DNA of 64,000 nucleotides from Caenorhabditis remanei (lineage: Eukaryota > Nematoda > Chromadorea > Rhabditida > Rhabditidae): NCBI RefSeq assembly GCF_010183535.1, contig NC_071331.1, positions 18,228,001 to 18,292,000 on the forward strand, in the 5' to 3' direction. The notes below the pieces were generated by a model. The model searched no databases and was not told the origin of the DNA. It saw nothing but the letters and a program-made list of their open reading frames with translations. Position 1 is the stretch's first letter, and each line of letters opens with the position of its first letter. The position numbers and the translations under genes are program-made. Below, in pieces: positions 25,201 through 35,611 of this stretch.

Positions 25201-25762
25201 AAGTTTACTGTAATCATCAGAAGGGAGTTGATCTATTGATTCCAACGCAGTGAGTCCGGCAGAAATTCGCTTCAAAGAACTGCACGAATCGCCACTACAT
25301 CTTTTCTCCACAACATCACTTATCCCCGACAACTGATCCGTCAGCGCCAATACATTCTCTTTTTCCAATACATCGAGAGAAACTCCCTTTTTCAGATCGA
25401 ATAACTCACGGACGACTTCATTAGTGGTGACTTTACCAGCTTTCAGTTCTTGCTCCAAGGCGATTGCATTGAAAAGTCTAGCAATGAGTGACAAGTCATT
25501 GGAGAGTTCGACTATTTGGTAACCTGTAAAGATTTGAAATTTGGAATTCAAAAAAAAATCAACACTTTTTGAAAATATGTTGTTTTGAAAAACTTACCAG
25601 AACCTCCGGTGTTCGCACTGACCAGAGCAATTGGATTGAGAAATACTGATAAGCAGCAAAGCAGGAAAAACCCTGAAACATCAAAAAGTTCTTCTAACAA
25701 TAGTTTTGGTTTCACTTACTCATTTGTCGTATTTCTATCGCAGGCACCCTTCGGAAGCGCAT
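19276..25762 (-). CDS. Receptor-like PPP Ser/Thr phosphatase A (possibly broken)
   Basis: About 20 exons (25762-25720, 25672-25598, 25523 down through 22736, 22628-22600, 22544-22267, 22219-22059, 22008-21934, 21767-21648, 21605-21471, 21124-20900, 20847-20722, 20648-20574, 20526-20351, 20301-20223, 20188-20111, 20065-19901, 19831-19755, 19707-19593, 19542-19276) give about 1,500 residues. Order: signal peptide (MRFFLLCCLSVFLNP...), WSN-like module (LIARLFNAIALEQELKAGKV), a roughly 700-residue helical ectodomain with sparse cysteines, a transmembrane segment (LAIVVAVVVGICVY, about 780-802), then KKKKK, an acidic linker, and a PP1-like catalytic domain with GDVHG, GDYVDRG, RGNHE, CAHGG, LWGDPD and RGHS. 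These are the PPP metal-binding and catalytic residues. Two lesions: a hAT-like insert at 23258-23845 splits the ectodomain exon, and the intron at 20222-20189 lacks a GT donor. If not rescued by splicing, this is a recent pseudogene. Confidence 0.8.
21139..21420. mobile_element. Palindromic MITE in phosphatase A intron
   Basis: GGGGTTATTCAGGTCATGTA at the left is inverted as TACATGACCTGAATAACCCC at the right; the arms are about 55 bp. It lies in the intron between exons 21605-21471 and 21124-20900, and its left edge is only about 14 bp from the 3' splice site, so on the transcript it abuts the acceptor. Confidence 0.85.
23258..23845. mobile_element. hAT-like MITE inside the phosphatase A coding exon
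   Basis: 588 bp with terminal repeats CAGGGTGCTC / GAGCACCCTG, and ATACCACG repeated immediately outside each end (23250-23257 and 23846-23853). An 8 bp duplication with a CAGGGTG end is the hAT signature. The inside is a run of AACCGATT/AATCGGTT motifs with no transposase. Removing the element and one repeat restores a continuous frame across the junction (SVRGI then SSAVKLF), so the insertion hit an exon. On the coding strand the element supplies AG|GTAAAA near one end (donor at 23827) and in-frame acceptors at 23247 or 23265. Confidence 0.9.
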
Positions 25763-26018
25763 TTCGACAAAAATAATAATGACTTGAGAACTTCAGGATA
25801 ACCGGGAGGCACCCTCAAAAATTCCAGTTTCACGTGGGAATTGCTAATTATTGGTTTTTAGTATTTCTGAAATTCTTTATACTAAAAATTATCACTCACG
25901 TGACCTGCGTGCTCTCCAAACTAATTTACTGAACAAAACTTAAAATAGGATGCCCTAGACAGGAAGAGCAAGATTTTGAACATTTTGGTTTTTTCAAACC
26001 ACTGCTGTTGTTACCATC
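25763..26018. promoter_or_regulatory. Bidirectional promoter of the phosphatase pair
   Basis: Only 256 bp separate the divergent start codons (25762 minus, 26019 plus). It must hold both core promoters and any trans-splice sites. CACGTG occurs at about 25831 and again near 25899 (E-box-like). The regulatory role is inferred from position. Confidence 0.6.
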
Positions 26019-29000
26019 ATGAGACTTCTCAGAAAGCGTGCTCCAGCAATAAATCAAAAGAAAAAAACACACGGTCAGTTAAACTGGTAGATTTTGCCAC
26101 TTTCCTGAGACGCATATTTGGGAAGAAACTGACCTTTTTCAAATTTCAGACGCCCTAATACGTAAACATGTGAATGAGTTGAGACTTCTCGGTAAAGTTG
26201 TCAATGCACTTGTTCTCGAGAAACAAATTAAGAATAAAGAAGTAAAACGGAGAGATGTTATTCTTGATTTGTTGAAGATTAGAAAAGAGCTTCGGGATTC
26301 ATTGAATAAGGAGAAAGTGAGCGAGGCGGGAAAGAAACTTCAGGAAATCACTTTGGTGGCTGATAAGTGTAATGATAAAAGTGATGAGTGTGGAAACATG
26401 ACACCTGTTCGAGATACAATCGGGGACGTGATGAAGCTGCAAGCACCGAAATTTGATTATGGAGACCAACGTGGTGATGTTAGCGTATTTCCAGTGCTGG
26501 TCAAGTTTAAATCGTCTTACGGTATTATCATGTTCAAAGATGATATATCCAAAATCTCAAATACAGTGGATTCGTTTCTCAATGGTGCCATCACAGCATC
26601 TTCTAATTTAACTTTAATAATGGAACATGTTAATGTGATGATAAACGCGCCAGCAAAAATGCGAGAACTTGAAAAAATTGTGAATCATAAATTTAAACCG
26701 TCGGAAACGAAACTTCTGAGCGGGGACATTGTGAGCAATCATATTCAAGTTATTCTGTTTTTGCGAGGAATAGATCAACTTCTCCTCAAACAAGCGAACT
26801 TCTCAATGTCAAAACTGGCAAACTTCCTGAAACATTTGGCTACCGTGAAAGGGAAGGTATCCAGAGAAGTGATAGATGCAGTTATAGAAGGCCTTGAAGT
26901 TGTGGTAGATTTAAGTGAACCAAAAATGATTTTGAGCACATCTTTGACACATGCTTTCTTAAATGGGCCAGATGATCTTCATCAGTTTCCGCAGGACTTT
27001 AAATCCTCTTTCATCAAGGATATCGTGTTCAATGGTACTATCCCTGAATATGGAATTCTTCTCACAGAATTCGCACAGTTATATGGTCTAAGCAAACCTG
27101 CCCATACAGTTTTGCTATCAATTCAAGCAATGAACGTTGCTAAACCGACTGTTATGTTGCGAAGCCAATTGGAATCAGCCAAAAATGAAAGTGAAGCATT
27201 TGAAGCAATGGAGAAATTCAATGAGTGTATGAACAGTGTTCAAAAAGTTTCAAATAATGCTACCACTCTTCAAGATCTGCAACAAGAACTGCAAGATTTG
27301 GACACTCTTAAAAAGGAAAAAACTGTTTTTATCGGCCAGTTCAATACTGTCGGAGTGAATTTTGAGCCATTGTACAAAATCGAAAAAGCTCTTCTGGAAG
27401 GTAATACTCAAGATTTGGGTAAATTGGCCAGCATTGTTATCGGTCATAAGAGTTTGCCGGAGTTTAAAAAAATTCTTGATGAATTGAAACCAAAAGTGGA
27501 AGGGTTCGAGAAAAACTTCCCGAATTTGAAGAAATGGGTTGAAAACACAAAAGTTGAGGGACTCAATCAGTCTAATATTGCAAATGACAAGCAAATACAA
27601 TCGACCTATAATTGTGTCCAGAACAAAAAAATGATGGAAGCTGCAAAGGAATCTATTGGAGATGGTTTTCCACTAAAAGCTATGTCAAAGTTCAAGACTG
27701 GAAATATTTTTGTTGTGGAAAGCATTAAAGCAGTTGAAGAAGCAGGTAGACTCAAAGATGAACTAAATAATATCGATTCGGCTGCATCAGGGAGATCTGT
27801 TCGCGAAGTGAAACAAGATTCAGAGTTGACACAGAAAATCAGTATCGATTTGAATGGTGGGTTTGGAGTGGCCAGTTACTTGGTACCGACTAAAGAACTC
27901 AAACCAGACTGGGAAAAATTACGGATTCATTGTAATAACATGTCGCCTGCACAGCAAAAAGAAATTGAGCCACTTCGAAAACCTGCTGAGATAATTTTCC
28001 GAAACGGTGCAATGATTGCCGAGAAAGCCCTAGCTGGAATCGACACAAGAAATAGGACTTTTCCGGAATTCCCCGAAGTATTAAATATTTCGATTGATTT
28101 CGATGGTACAGCTTATTTCAACGGACCAGCATTCATGAAAAAACTAGATGAAATTGGTGCACCGTATCCAGATAAAGAGGTTTCCGAACGATTGAGAAGT
28201 CTCCAATTGGACTTCACAAATGGAAACTCGTTGATCAAAGCGACTGCTCAAGCGTTCAGTGTGGTGATTCCTTTCTTCTTGGCTTTGTCTCCACGTTCCT
28301 ACTCCTCTCCTACTACTCACAAAACGATTACGATGGAAGCATTTACAGAAGTGAGTTATGATCAGCTTGTATTATGGTCACGTTCTACCGATTAACAGAG
28401 TTTTCGGTACAACGTGATTATAAAGAACAGTTAATCTTAAAACAAGATTTTTTCAGGCCAATGGTTCAAACGTTGGGGCATAGTAAGTGAATCATACGAG
28501 ACTAAAAGATCTATTCGTTTTTTTTTCAGCGTCGGTATGGGATTCGGTGCAGTCGCTGTTGTAGGACTTGTGGGTGGTGGTGCTTATGGCGTCTGGTATT
28601 GGAAAAAGAAAAGAGATGAGAAGCTGGATAACAGTAAGTTGAAGGAAACCGGAAACTTGAAATCGGTTTATTTTCAGGTATCCAACATGTTGAAATTGTT
28701 GAAAATAAGCAACGTAAGAACTTTTCACGCATTCAAAATTAGTTTTTAGAAAGATAATGAGCTAGTTGTTGAAAAATGAAAAATATTCCTATTTTTAGAT
28801 CAAATAAAACTCCGAATGAAAGTCAAACCTTCGTCTTATAACATCAATGCAACTCCTCGTTGTGTCGTTTATGAAGTTGAAGAGAATAAGGTGGAGAAAA
28901 TCGAACTTGAAGAAGTTCATGAAAAAGTGGACGAAAAGGTATCGACGAAAAAAATTTCAAGTTTACCAAAGAAGCAACAAAAAATAGTCAAAGATGCAAA

Positions 29001-32000
29001 TGAAATTGCGGGAGGACAAAAGGTGAGTGAGATATTCGGATGACAATCATTCACAAACCGACAACAATTTCAGACCGTGAATACCGGGTTCGAAGCTTTG
29101 GCAGGTGATCAGATCAAACAACATACCAAACGCCGTACTGTAGCTTTTGTAAGTCTAGCTGTCTCTAAATTTTTTTTCATTGTTTTGTTCAGATGCAAGG
29201 AGTTAGAGACGAAACATTTGTGGACGAGTATTATCCGTGCTCAGACCCTTTGACAGTTGTCAAATCTTCTCAGGAAATACTCTGTGGAGAAGGTATCGAC
29301 GTTTACGATGAAAGGGAGCAGGCGACTGATAACACTCTTGATTTGACACAAATTGATAGTACCATAGTCGACGAACTGAATAAGAAGAGAAGCGATCTTC
29401 AGCTTGACACAACTCAAAAAGGAGAAGGTTTCGAATCATCGCAAAAACGAATCAACGCTGCTATACAAGAGTTCTCCACGAAGGTAAGTTTCTGATCGTT
29501 TTATTTCTAGGTCTCGATCTACAAACACGTATTGATATTTCACTCCCCAATCAGAAACTTGGGAAGATGGCAGCCCAATCAGTTAAAAATGGGCGTTTTT
29601 CATTGAAAACATACCCATAACGATTCATATTTGTTCTTGAGCTTTTTTTCTTTATTTTCTTTTTGTGTACATCGTCATAGTGAAGTTTCAGAACCCACGA
29701 AAGCCAAAAGAGGATGTAAACAAACGAAAAGATGGTGGTGCTGATAAGAAAAAGAACTCGGGTCAAAACAAAACTGACGACAAGAAAAATCAACCAAAAA
29801 ACAGCCATGGTAAAAACGGGAAGAAGAGCAAGAGCGGAAATACGAAAGGATCGAAAAAGAATAGTATAGGAACCAAGAAGAAAAAGAGAATGTCTCCGCT
29901 CAAACGAGTTAACATTGATCCTAAACAAGTTCATTTGAAAATGAGGCCTTTGCAAAAATCCGATGAACAAATGCAACAAGAAGACAATTCTAGAGAAAAG
30001 TGTCCACGTTTTCCCCTCGATATCCTCACAAACGGAGAAGTCAGAGTCTTAGTGTTTATCTAATTCTGTCTTGCTTTTTTTCAGATGGATTATGTGAAAA
30101 TTGCCTCGGAGTTAACCTCAAAAGAATTCTTGACGATAAAGAAATTTCCACATGTCGAAAATGGAATAACTTACAGGGTGAGATTAAAAGTTTTTACTTT
30201 AAACCAAATTTCAACATATTTTGTAGAATCCATTCGAACCTGAACAAGTCATAAGCACCTGCGACAAAGTGGCAGATTACATGAACAATTCTGAAAATGA
30301 CTACCTTACGCTTGATCGAGAGAACACCATGGTCATTACCGATATTCATGGAGAAATTCGCGATCTAATGTATCATATTAACATGGCATTGGACATCCCG
30401 GGAATGTAGGTTTTTCTTTCTAAAAGAACCCTTTTGATGTTCCAATTTTTAGAACGGTATTAGCTACAGGAGACTATGGAGATCGCGGAGACCGAAGTAT
30501 TTGTGTTTTAATGGCTATTTGTTCTCTTAAAGTTAGAACTATCGATTTTCAATTTCAAACAGTTTCTTTCCAGCTTCTTAATCCGAGAAAGTTTTACTTC
30601 ACAAGTGGAAATCATGAGACTCCGTTTATCAATATCGTTTACGGATTATTTGTGAGTTTATACATTTCATTGTCGTTCAAAACTAATCTCTTTTTTTTCT
30701 TAGGATGAAAGTATCGAAAGTTTTGGAGAAGCGAAAGGTCGATTGGTCTGGGAAGCGGCTAATCGAATGTTCAAAGCCATGCCGATGTGCTCTTTTCTTC
30801 AAAAAAGAGTTTATTGTGCACACGGAGGAGTGTTCGAGCAGATGTTAAAAGGACTTGATGAGGCATTGAAACTGGTGAGTTTAGTTATCTTGGCTCCAAA
30901 GCCTGTTTTTGAGTTTAGACAGGTTCTCACACACACATATCTTTACTAATAATATTCAACAGAGTATGTCTGTCGATTTATTTGTTGCAAGCCATAACTC
31001 CGTGTGTAGTGGACCGATTTCTATGAAACCTAGATAGGTTGGTTGGAAATTTCCCTTAGATGATGCCCGAACTTTTCTTTTTTCAAAAACATCAAATTTG
31101 ACGTCTTCTGGAGACGATACCGATTTCAACAGTAAAAAACGTTTAGAAACGTGTGTCCCGACCAGGGTTGGTCGAGGTCGGGAAATCGGGATACTCGATT
31201 TCCCGATTTTCCCGACTTTTTTCGGGAAAATTTCCCGACGGGAAATTTCCCGAAATAAAATTCGGGAATTTTTTCCCGACGAGAAATTTCCCGAAAAACT
31301 CCGGGAAAATCGGGAACAATTTTTTTATCGCTTGTTGCTAAAGTTTTCATCATTTCTGTCTCTTTCCCGTATTTATCATGAGTATTTGAGCTCTCCAGCA
31401 ACAAATTCAGAAGCAAAACGTATGTTCTCGTCGCCAAAAACTGTTTTGATAATAGAAAGTTATTGAGCGCTGAGAGATGTTTCTTCAGCAAAACGGGAGA
31501 TTGATGGGGTTCCAACCTCAACAAACAAACTTTTTGTTATTGAATAAGTTTTTATTGCTAGCATTGATGATGAAAAGAAAAAATGTGGAAAAATACGCAT
31601 TTTTGAGTCATTAAATGTTCGTTTTCAAAAATTCTCGAATTTCTCGAAAAATTCCCGATTTTCCCGAAAAAAAAAGTCGGGAAAAAAACCGGGAACCCGA
31701 TTTCCCGAAAAAAATTTTCGTGAAATTTTTCGGGTTCCCGATTTCCCGAAAAAAAATTTCGGGAAATTTTTTTGTTCCCGATTTTCCCGAAAAGTTTTTC
31801 CCGACCAAGCCTGGTCCCGACAGGGTGGTAGAAAGTTCAAAAACTCAATCTCATACTACTGGCTCGGTTGTTTCTTGACTGCATTCTCGAAAGCGCCTCC
31901 GCCGCGCGTGTTTGGTGTAGCGGTCTACGCAGATGACTCTCACGCGTGGGGTGGTGAGTTCGTTACCGCCAGGTCGGAAATTTTGTTTTTGTTTTTTGTT

Positions 32001-34427
32001 TTGATAAGAACATAGCCAGTATATGAAAGTTGTAAATATTTTGTTATAGCCAAGATTGAGTAGAACAAAAGGGTGAAGTAGCTTTCTTTCTGTTGACACT
32101 GTACACACCGCTTAAACTCTGTCACAATGGATGATTGAGTTCCAACTTTGACGGTGTTTAAAAAATCACAATCCTACAAACACCGAGCCAGAAACTTGAT
32201 AGTAGTTAACAATAAGACTTTCGTCCGAAGCTTCATGGGAAGTCATCATGCAGCATTGCCACCGATCGATTAAAAATTCGAAAAGTGTTTTTTTTTAAAG
32301 AACTTTAAGAATTTTTTTGTGAAGTACTGTCAGGTACGAATGAGAAGGATTGAAATCTAGACTGAAAAAGGGGCTTCTTTAACTTTTCAACTTAGAAACA
32401 ACTAAAATAGTTTTAGTTTCGAAGTATTCCAGAGAAGAGAGGCGGCATCGCCGCCGAACAGTGAAAAATTTAGAAAGCAGAACTTTTTGGATCAAACCAA
32501 ACTAAAAAGAAGATTTCCGTGTATATGAAAAAAAGCTTGAAAGAATTTGGGGGAAGGAGGCGGCATCGCCGCCGATAAGTCAAAAACTTCAAAAGAATAC
32601 TTTAAACGTAACTTTTGAAGATGTGAATAGGAAATTCTCTTTTGGTGAAGGGGGTCTCAGACAGGCAAAAACACATTTCCTGTATTTAGTACAATTAATT
32701 CAAAGACCCGGATGTCTCAACCATTGAATAAGACTAGGAGTATAGAAAATGAACTAACACTTTTCAAGAATTGATGGTGAATTCTAGAATAAGGATTTGT
32801 CTAAATGTCGCCTTAGTTTGCCTTCAGAGGAGGGAGGCGGCATCGTCGCCGATCAGTCAAAAGTAAAAAACTTAATATTTAGAGGATCACCTGCCTTTTG
32901 ATAAGGGGAAAATAGAGTTACCAAGTTCCTGTTCTTCTGAAGTAATTTGTCGAAATCTTATCAGAAAAGTAAGGGTGTTTTAATTGTTCTCTCTAGAACG
33001 GGTTGCTCAGCTAATAAAGACTACTAACAACTGAAGCTAAGTTATAGGACCAGAAGAAAAAGAGAATTCTAAGACCCCGACTGTTTGAACCATGTGAGAA
33101 GCGCCGCAGGCGCTTTAACACTTACTAGGGAAGGATCCCGAGTCGAGATGGAGTTACAGGTCGAGATATATATCACTAGAACGGAAATTTTGCGCTGATT
33201 TCAAATATGTATTCTGTTTCTGCTGAACGATCTCGTGCAAAAAGTTATTCGCGTTTTTGTGGCTTCTCAGTGCAAAAATGAGCATTTTCAAGACTCCCAA
33301 AATTAACGTTTTTCTGATTTTTTTCAAATTTTTTTGTGTGGTACGTATGAGTACGGATAGAAAGATGATTTTTGCATAGTTTGATTTCAGAATTTATTTT
33401 CAGAAAAATTTTTGTGGAGTTTCTTAAATTTTCAAAAATGACACATCTACAAAAAATTTGTCTGAAAGTTTTCTAAAGTTCCAACACAAACAATACAATC
33501 TTCATAATTGGAAATACACGTACAACACAAAAAAATTTGAAAAAAATCAGAAAAACGTTACTTTTGGGAGTCTTGAAAATGCTCATTTTTGCACTGAGAT
33601 GCCACAAAAACGCGAATAACTTTTTACACGAGATCGTTCAGCAAAAACAGAATACAGATTTGAAATCAGCGCAAAATTTTTGTTCTACTGATATATATCT
33701 CGACCTGTAACTCCATCTCGACTCGGGATCCTTCCCTAGTTAGAAGGGTGGTGTTGAGAAGGAGGTTCAGTCGCCGTTAGGCGACGTGAACCGACTGGTA
33801 TATATAACGGCAAATAACGTTTCACAAGTAGAACATGAGTAGTAATTTTATGTGAATCAAACATGTTTCAGATCAAAAGAACCCCAGAAAACGAAGAGCA
33901 AGCAATTGTTAGTGAAACTATGAAGTGGGCAGACACTATTGAAGACTTTCAGTTGGACCCTAAGCAGTAATCCCTCATCTAAAGTTCGAAAAACTCAAAT
34001 TTCTCGTTTTTCAGACCCAATGATTTTCAATACGGCAATAGAGGAGGGGATTATATCAAGAATTTCGCAATGCTAGGCGTGCTTCGTGCCATGATTGCAT
34101 GCTGTTTAATTTTGTGTTTGAGAGGACATCAAGTGAGCGTTTTTCGCATTAAATGCGTATTTTTCTCACTTTTCAGGTAATGCAATATGGTATTCAACCA
34201 TTTGCTGGAACTAAATGCTTTACCGTCTACAGTTCTAACAACAAAGGATACACGGTATGACACTGAGATCAGCTTTTTCGAAAGATTTTGAATTTCAGAA
34301 CTGGTCCACCAATGTAATTTTCAATAGAGGGAATATATTAACCATCAACCGCTTTATCAAGCCTGAATATATCAATCAAAATGTTTCTGATATCCCTGAC
34401 GGTGATGCAACGCTGCCTGCAGAATAA
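26019..34427 (+). CDS. Receptor-like PPP Ser/Thr phosphatase B
   Basis: Exons 26019-26073, 26150-28350, 28457-28482, 28530-28633, 28678-28713, 28799-29022, 29074-29148, 29193-29483, 29692-30039, 30085-30177, 30227-30405, 30453-30531, 30574-30651, 30704-30874, 33872-33966, 34015-34132, 34177-34254 and 34299-34427 join in phase without a stop: 1,459 residues. Order: basic head, WSN-like module (LRLLGKVVNALVLEKQIKNKEV), a roughly 700-residue ectodomain, a Gly-rich transmembrane segment (GAVAVVGLVGGGAYGVWYW, about 765-785), KKKRDEK, a Lys-rich linker, and a PPP domain. Catalytic motifs: TDIHG (usual GDIHG), GDYGDRG (usual GDYVDRG), SGNHE (usual RGNHE), CAHGG, MKWAD, NRG and RGHQ; the metal ligands and catalytic His are kept. 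Three consecutive catalytic-region exons match A in length (79 and 78) or phase, proving common descent. No signal peptide is visible. Probably active, but the targeting is unclear. Confidence 0.85.
31163..31813. mobile_element. hAT-like MITE in phosphatase B intron 14
   Basis: The ends are CAGGGTTGGTCG and, inverted, CAGGCTTGGTCG, with GTCCCGAC repeated outside both ends (31155-31162 and 31814-31821), an 8 bp target duplication. Subterminal DNA is a long array of TTTCCCGA/TCGGGAAA. No transposase. Frames across it are low-complexity artefacts. Confidence 0.88.
31895..31975 (+). other. tRNA-like remnant (weak)
   Basis: TGGTGTAGCGG fits a polymerase III A box, and GAGTTCGTTACC about 40 bp downstream resembles a B box with one key mismatch. 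A D-arm can pair, but I could not fold a proper anticodon or acceptor stem. At most a decayed or tRNA-derived repeat inside the intron. Confidence 0.25.
32439..32853. repeat. Three spaced GGCGGC-ATC-GCCGCC hairpin motifs
   Basis: Near-identical GAGGCGGCATCGCCGCCGA at 32439 and 32557, and a variant at 32834 (CATCGTCGCC), in otherwise AT-rich intron DNA. Each can form a 6 bp GC stem. A related GCGCCGCAGGCGC lies at about 33102. Their origin is unknown, probably an old repeat. Confidence 0.7.
33125..33739. mobile_element. Long-arm palindromic element in phosphatase B intron 14
   Basis: CTAGGGAAGGATCCCGAGTC at the left is inverted at the right end; the arms run about 250 bp with few mismatches. 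TTA flanks both ends (33122-33124 and 33740-33742), a possible 3 bp target duplication. Non-coding; foldback type. Confidence 0.85.
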
Positions 34428-35507
34428 CTGGATGGATGAAAAAAAAGCTACAGAAATTTCTACTCGAGTGCTAAAAAGATAAGATGACTGTTTTTTTATT
34501 GTGTTAATGAAAGTGAATTGATTTGAATGGTTTTTTTCTTAATTCTTCTTGTCCAAATCCTTCTTGTCTCTCTTTTTTGTTCAATTGTTAACAGATACAG
34601 ACAGTCGTTTGTCAACCGAAACCAAATTACACACCTGCGTGATTTATCCCCTTTTTTGAGGCTGCGCTTTGTGAGGAAACTTGCAAAGAAAACGACATCC
34701 TCTCCTTTTTTCTTCATTGATAATACTTTTTCCTCTTTTTCCATCTCCTCACTTTTTTTCTGTGTGGGAGGTGTTCTAAAATAAACATTCTTTTTGTAAA
34801 TTGTAAGAATTCTTGATACGCTTTGTAGAGTTTTATTGCCTACTGTATTTCTGTGAAACTTATTAAACAAACACCGGATTTCGTAAAGTTTTGGAATGGA
34901 CGGTGAGACTGGCGTGCCTCAGGCGCATTTACTCACAATATTTTAACTGCCACCTGTTTCTGCAACACCCCTCAATTACCTGTCTCCGTTTTCCTTCAAT
35001 TTTCTTGACTACTTTCTATCTAACCGTAATTGGAGAAAGGCGATAATTGACTGTTATTCTCAACCTCAAAAGGTTTTTTGACGTCTTTTAAAAATGGAAT
35101 GAGGTAACTCTGACGTCATAAAAATGCTTTGTTTACTAGGAAAAAGCAAAAGAAAAACTGTAAGATGTAGTTTCTGTAATATCTGAAATTTGGCACTCTG
35201 GGATTTACAACTGTTTGGGATGGAAAATAAGGCGCCGAAGGCGCTCCAGTATACACTGATATTTTGAAATTGTGAAATGTTACAAAGGAGCTGTACGGTT
35301 TGTTCGGTAAGTCGGTAAGTTGGAAGTTTTCCCGGGTGTACAGTACTGGTCATAAAGAATGCGACACTTGCAGTTTTTAGATGGGAATGGTCATCTTTGT
35401 GAGTTTGAGACGGCCTCCCTGATAGTCTCACTTTATCGACTGTTTATGAAGCGTATAGATCACAAGTAGAGCATCATTTTTATAGTTTACAACTTTTTTG
35501 TACGGGT

Positions 35508-35611
35508 ACATCCTAAGAAGTTATCAATAATTCAAAAATGTATCCTTTTAGCGCTGAAAAAGGCAACAATTGCGAGAAATATCTTTGACGCTTGATAACT
35601 TCTTAGGATGT
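35508..35611. repeat. Hairpin-forming inverted repeat
   Basis: ACATCCTAAGAAGTTATCA at 35508-35526 recurs inverted at 35593-35611, with a loop of about 65 bp. Small foldback repeat, no coding content. Confidence 0.7.

Noticed and set aside
31098..31840. Several open frames on both strands rich in Phe, Pro, Ser and Gly
   Set aside because: They are readings of the TTTCCCGA repeats of the hAT-like element.
31895..31975. A functional tRNA gene
   Set aside because: The A box is good, but the B box is off consensus and the anticodon and acceptor stems do not pair; kept only as a weak tRNA-like remnant.
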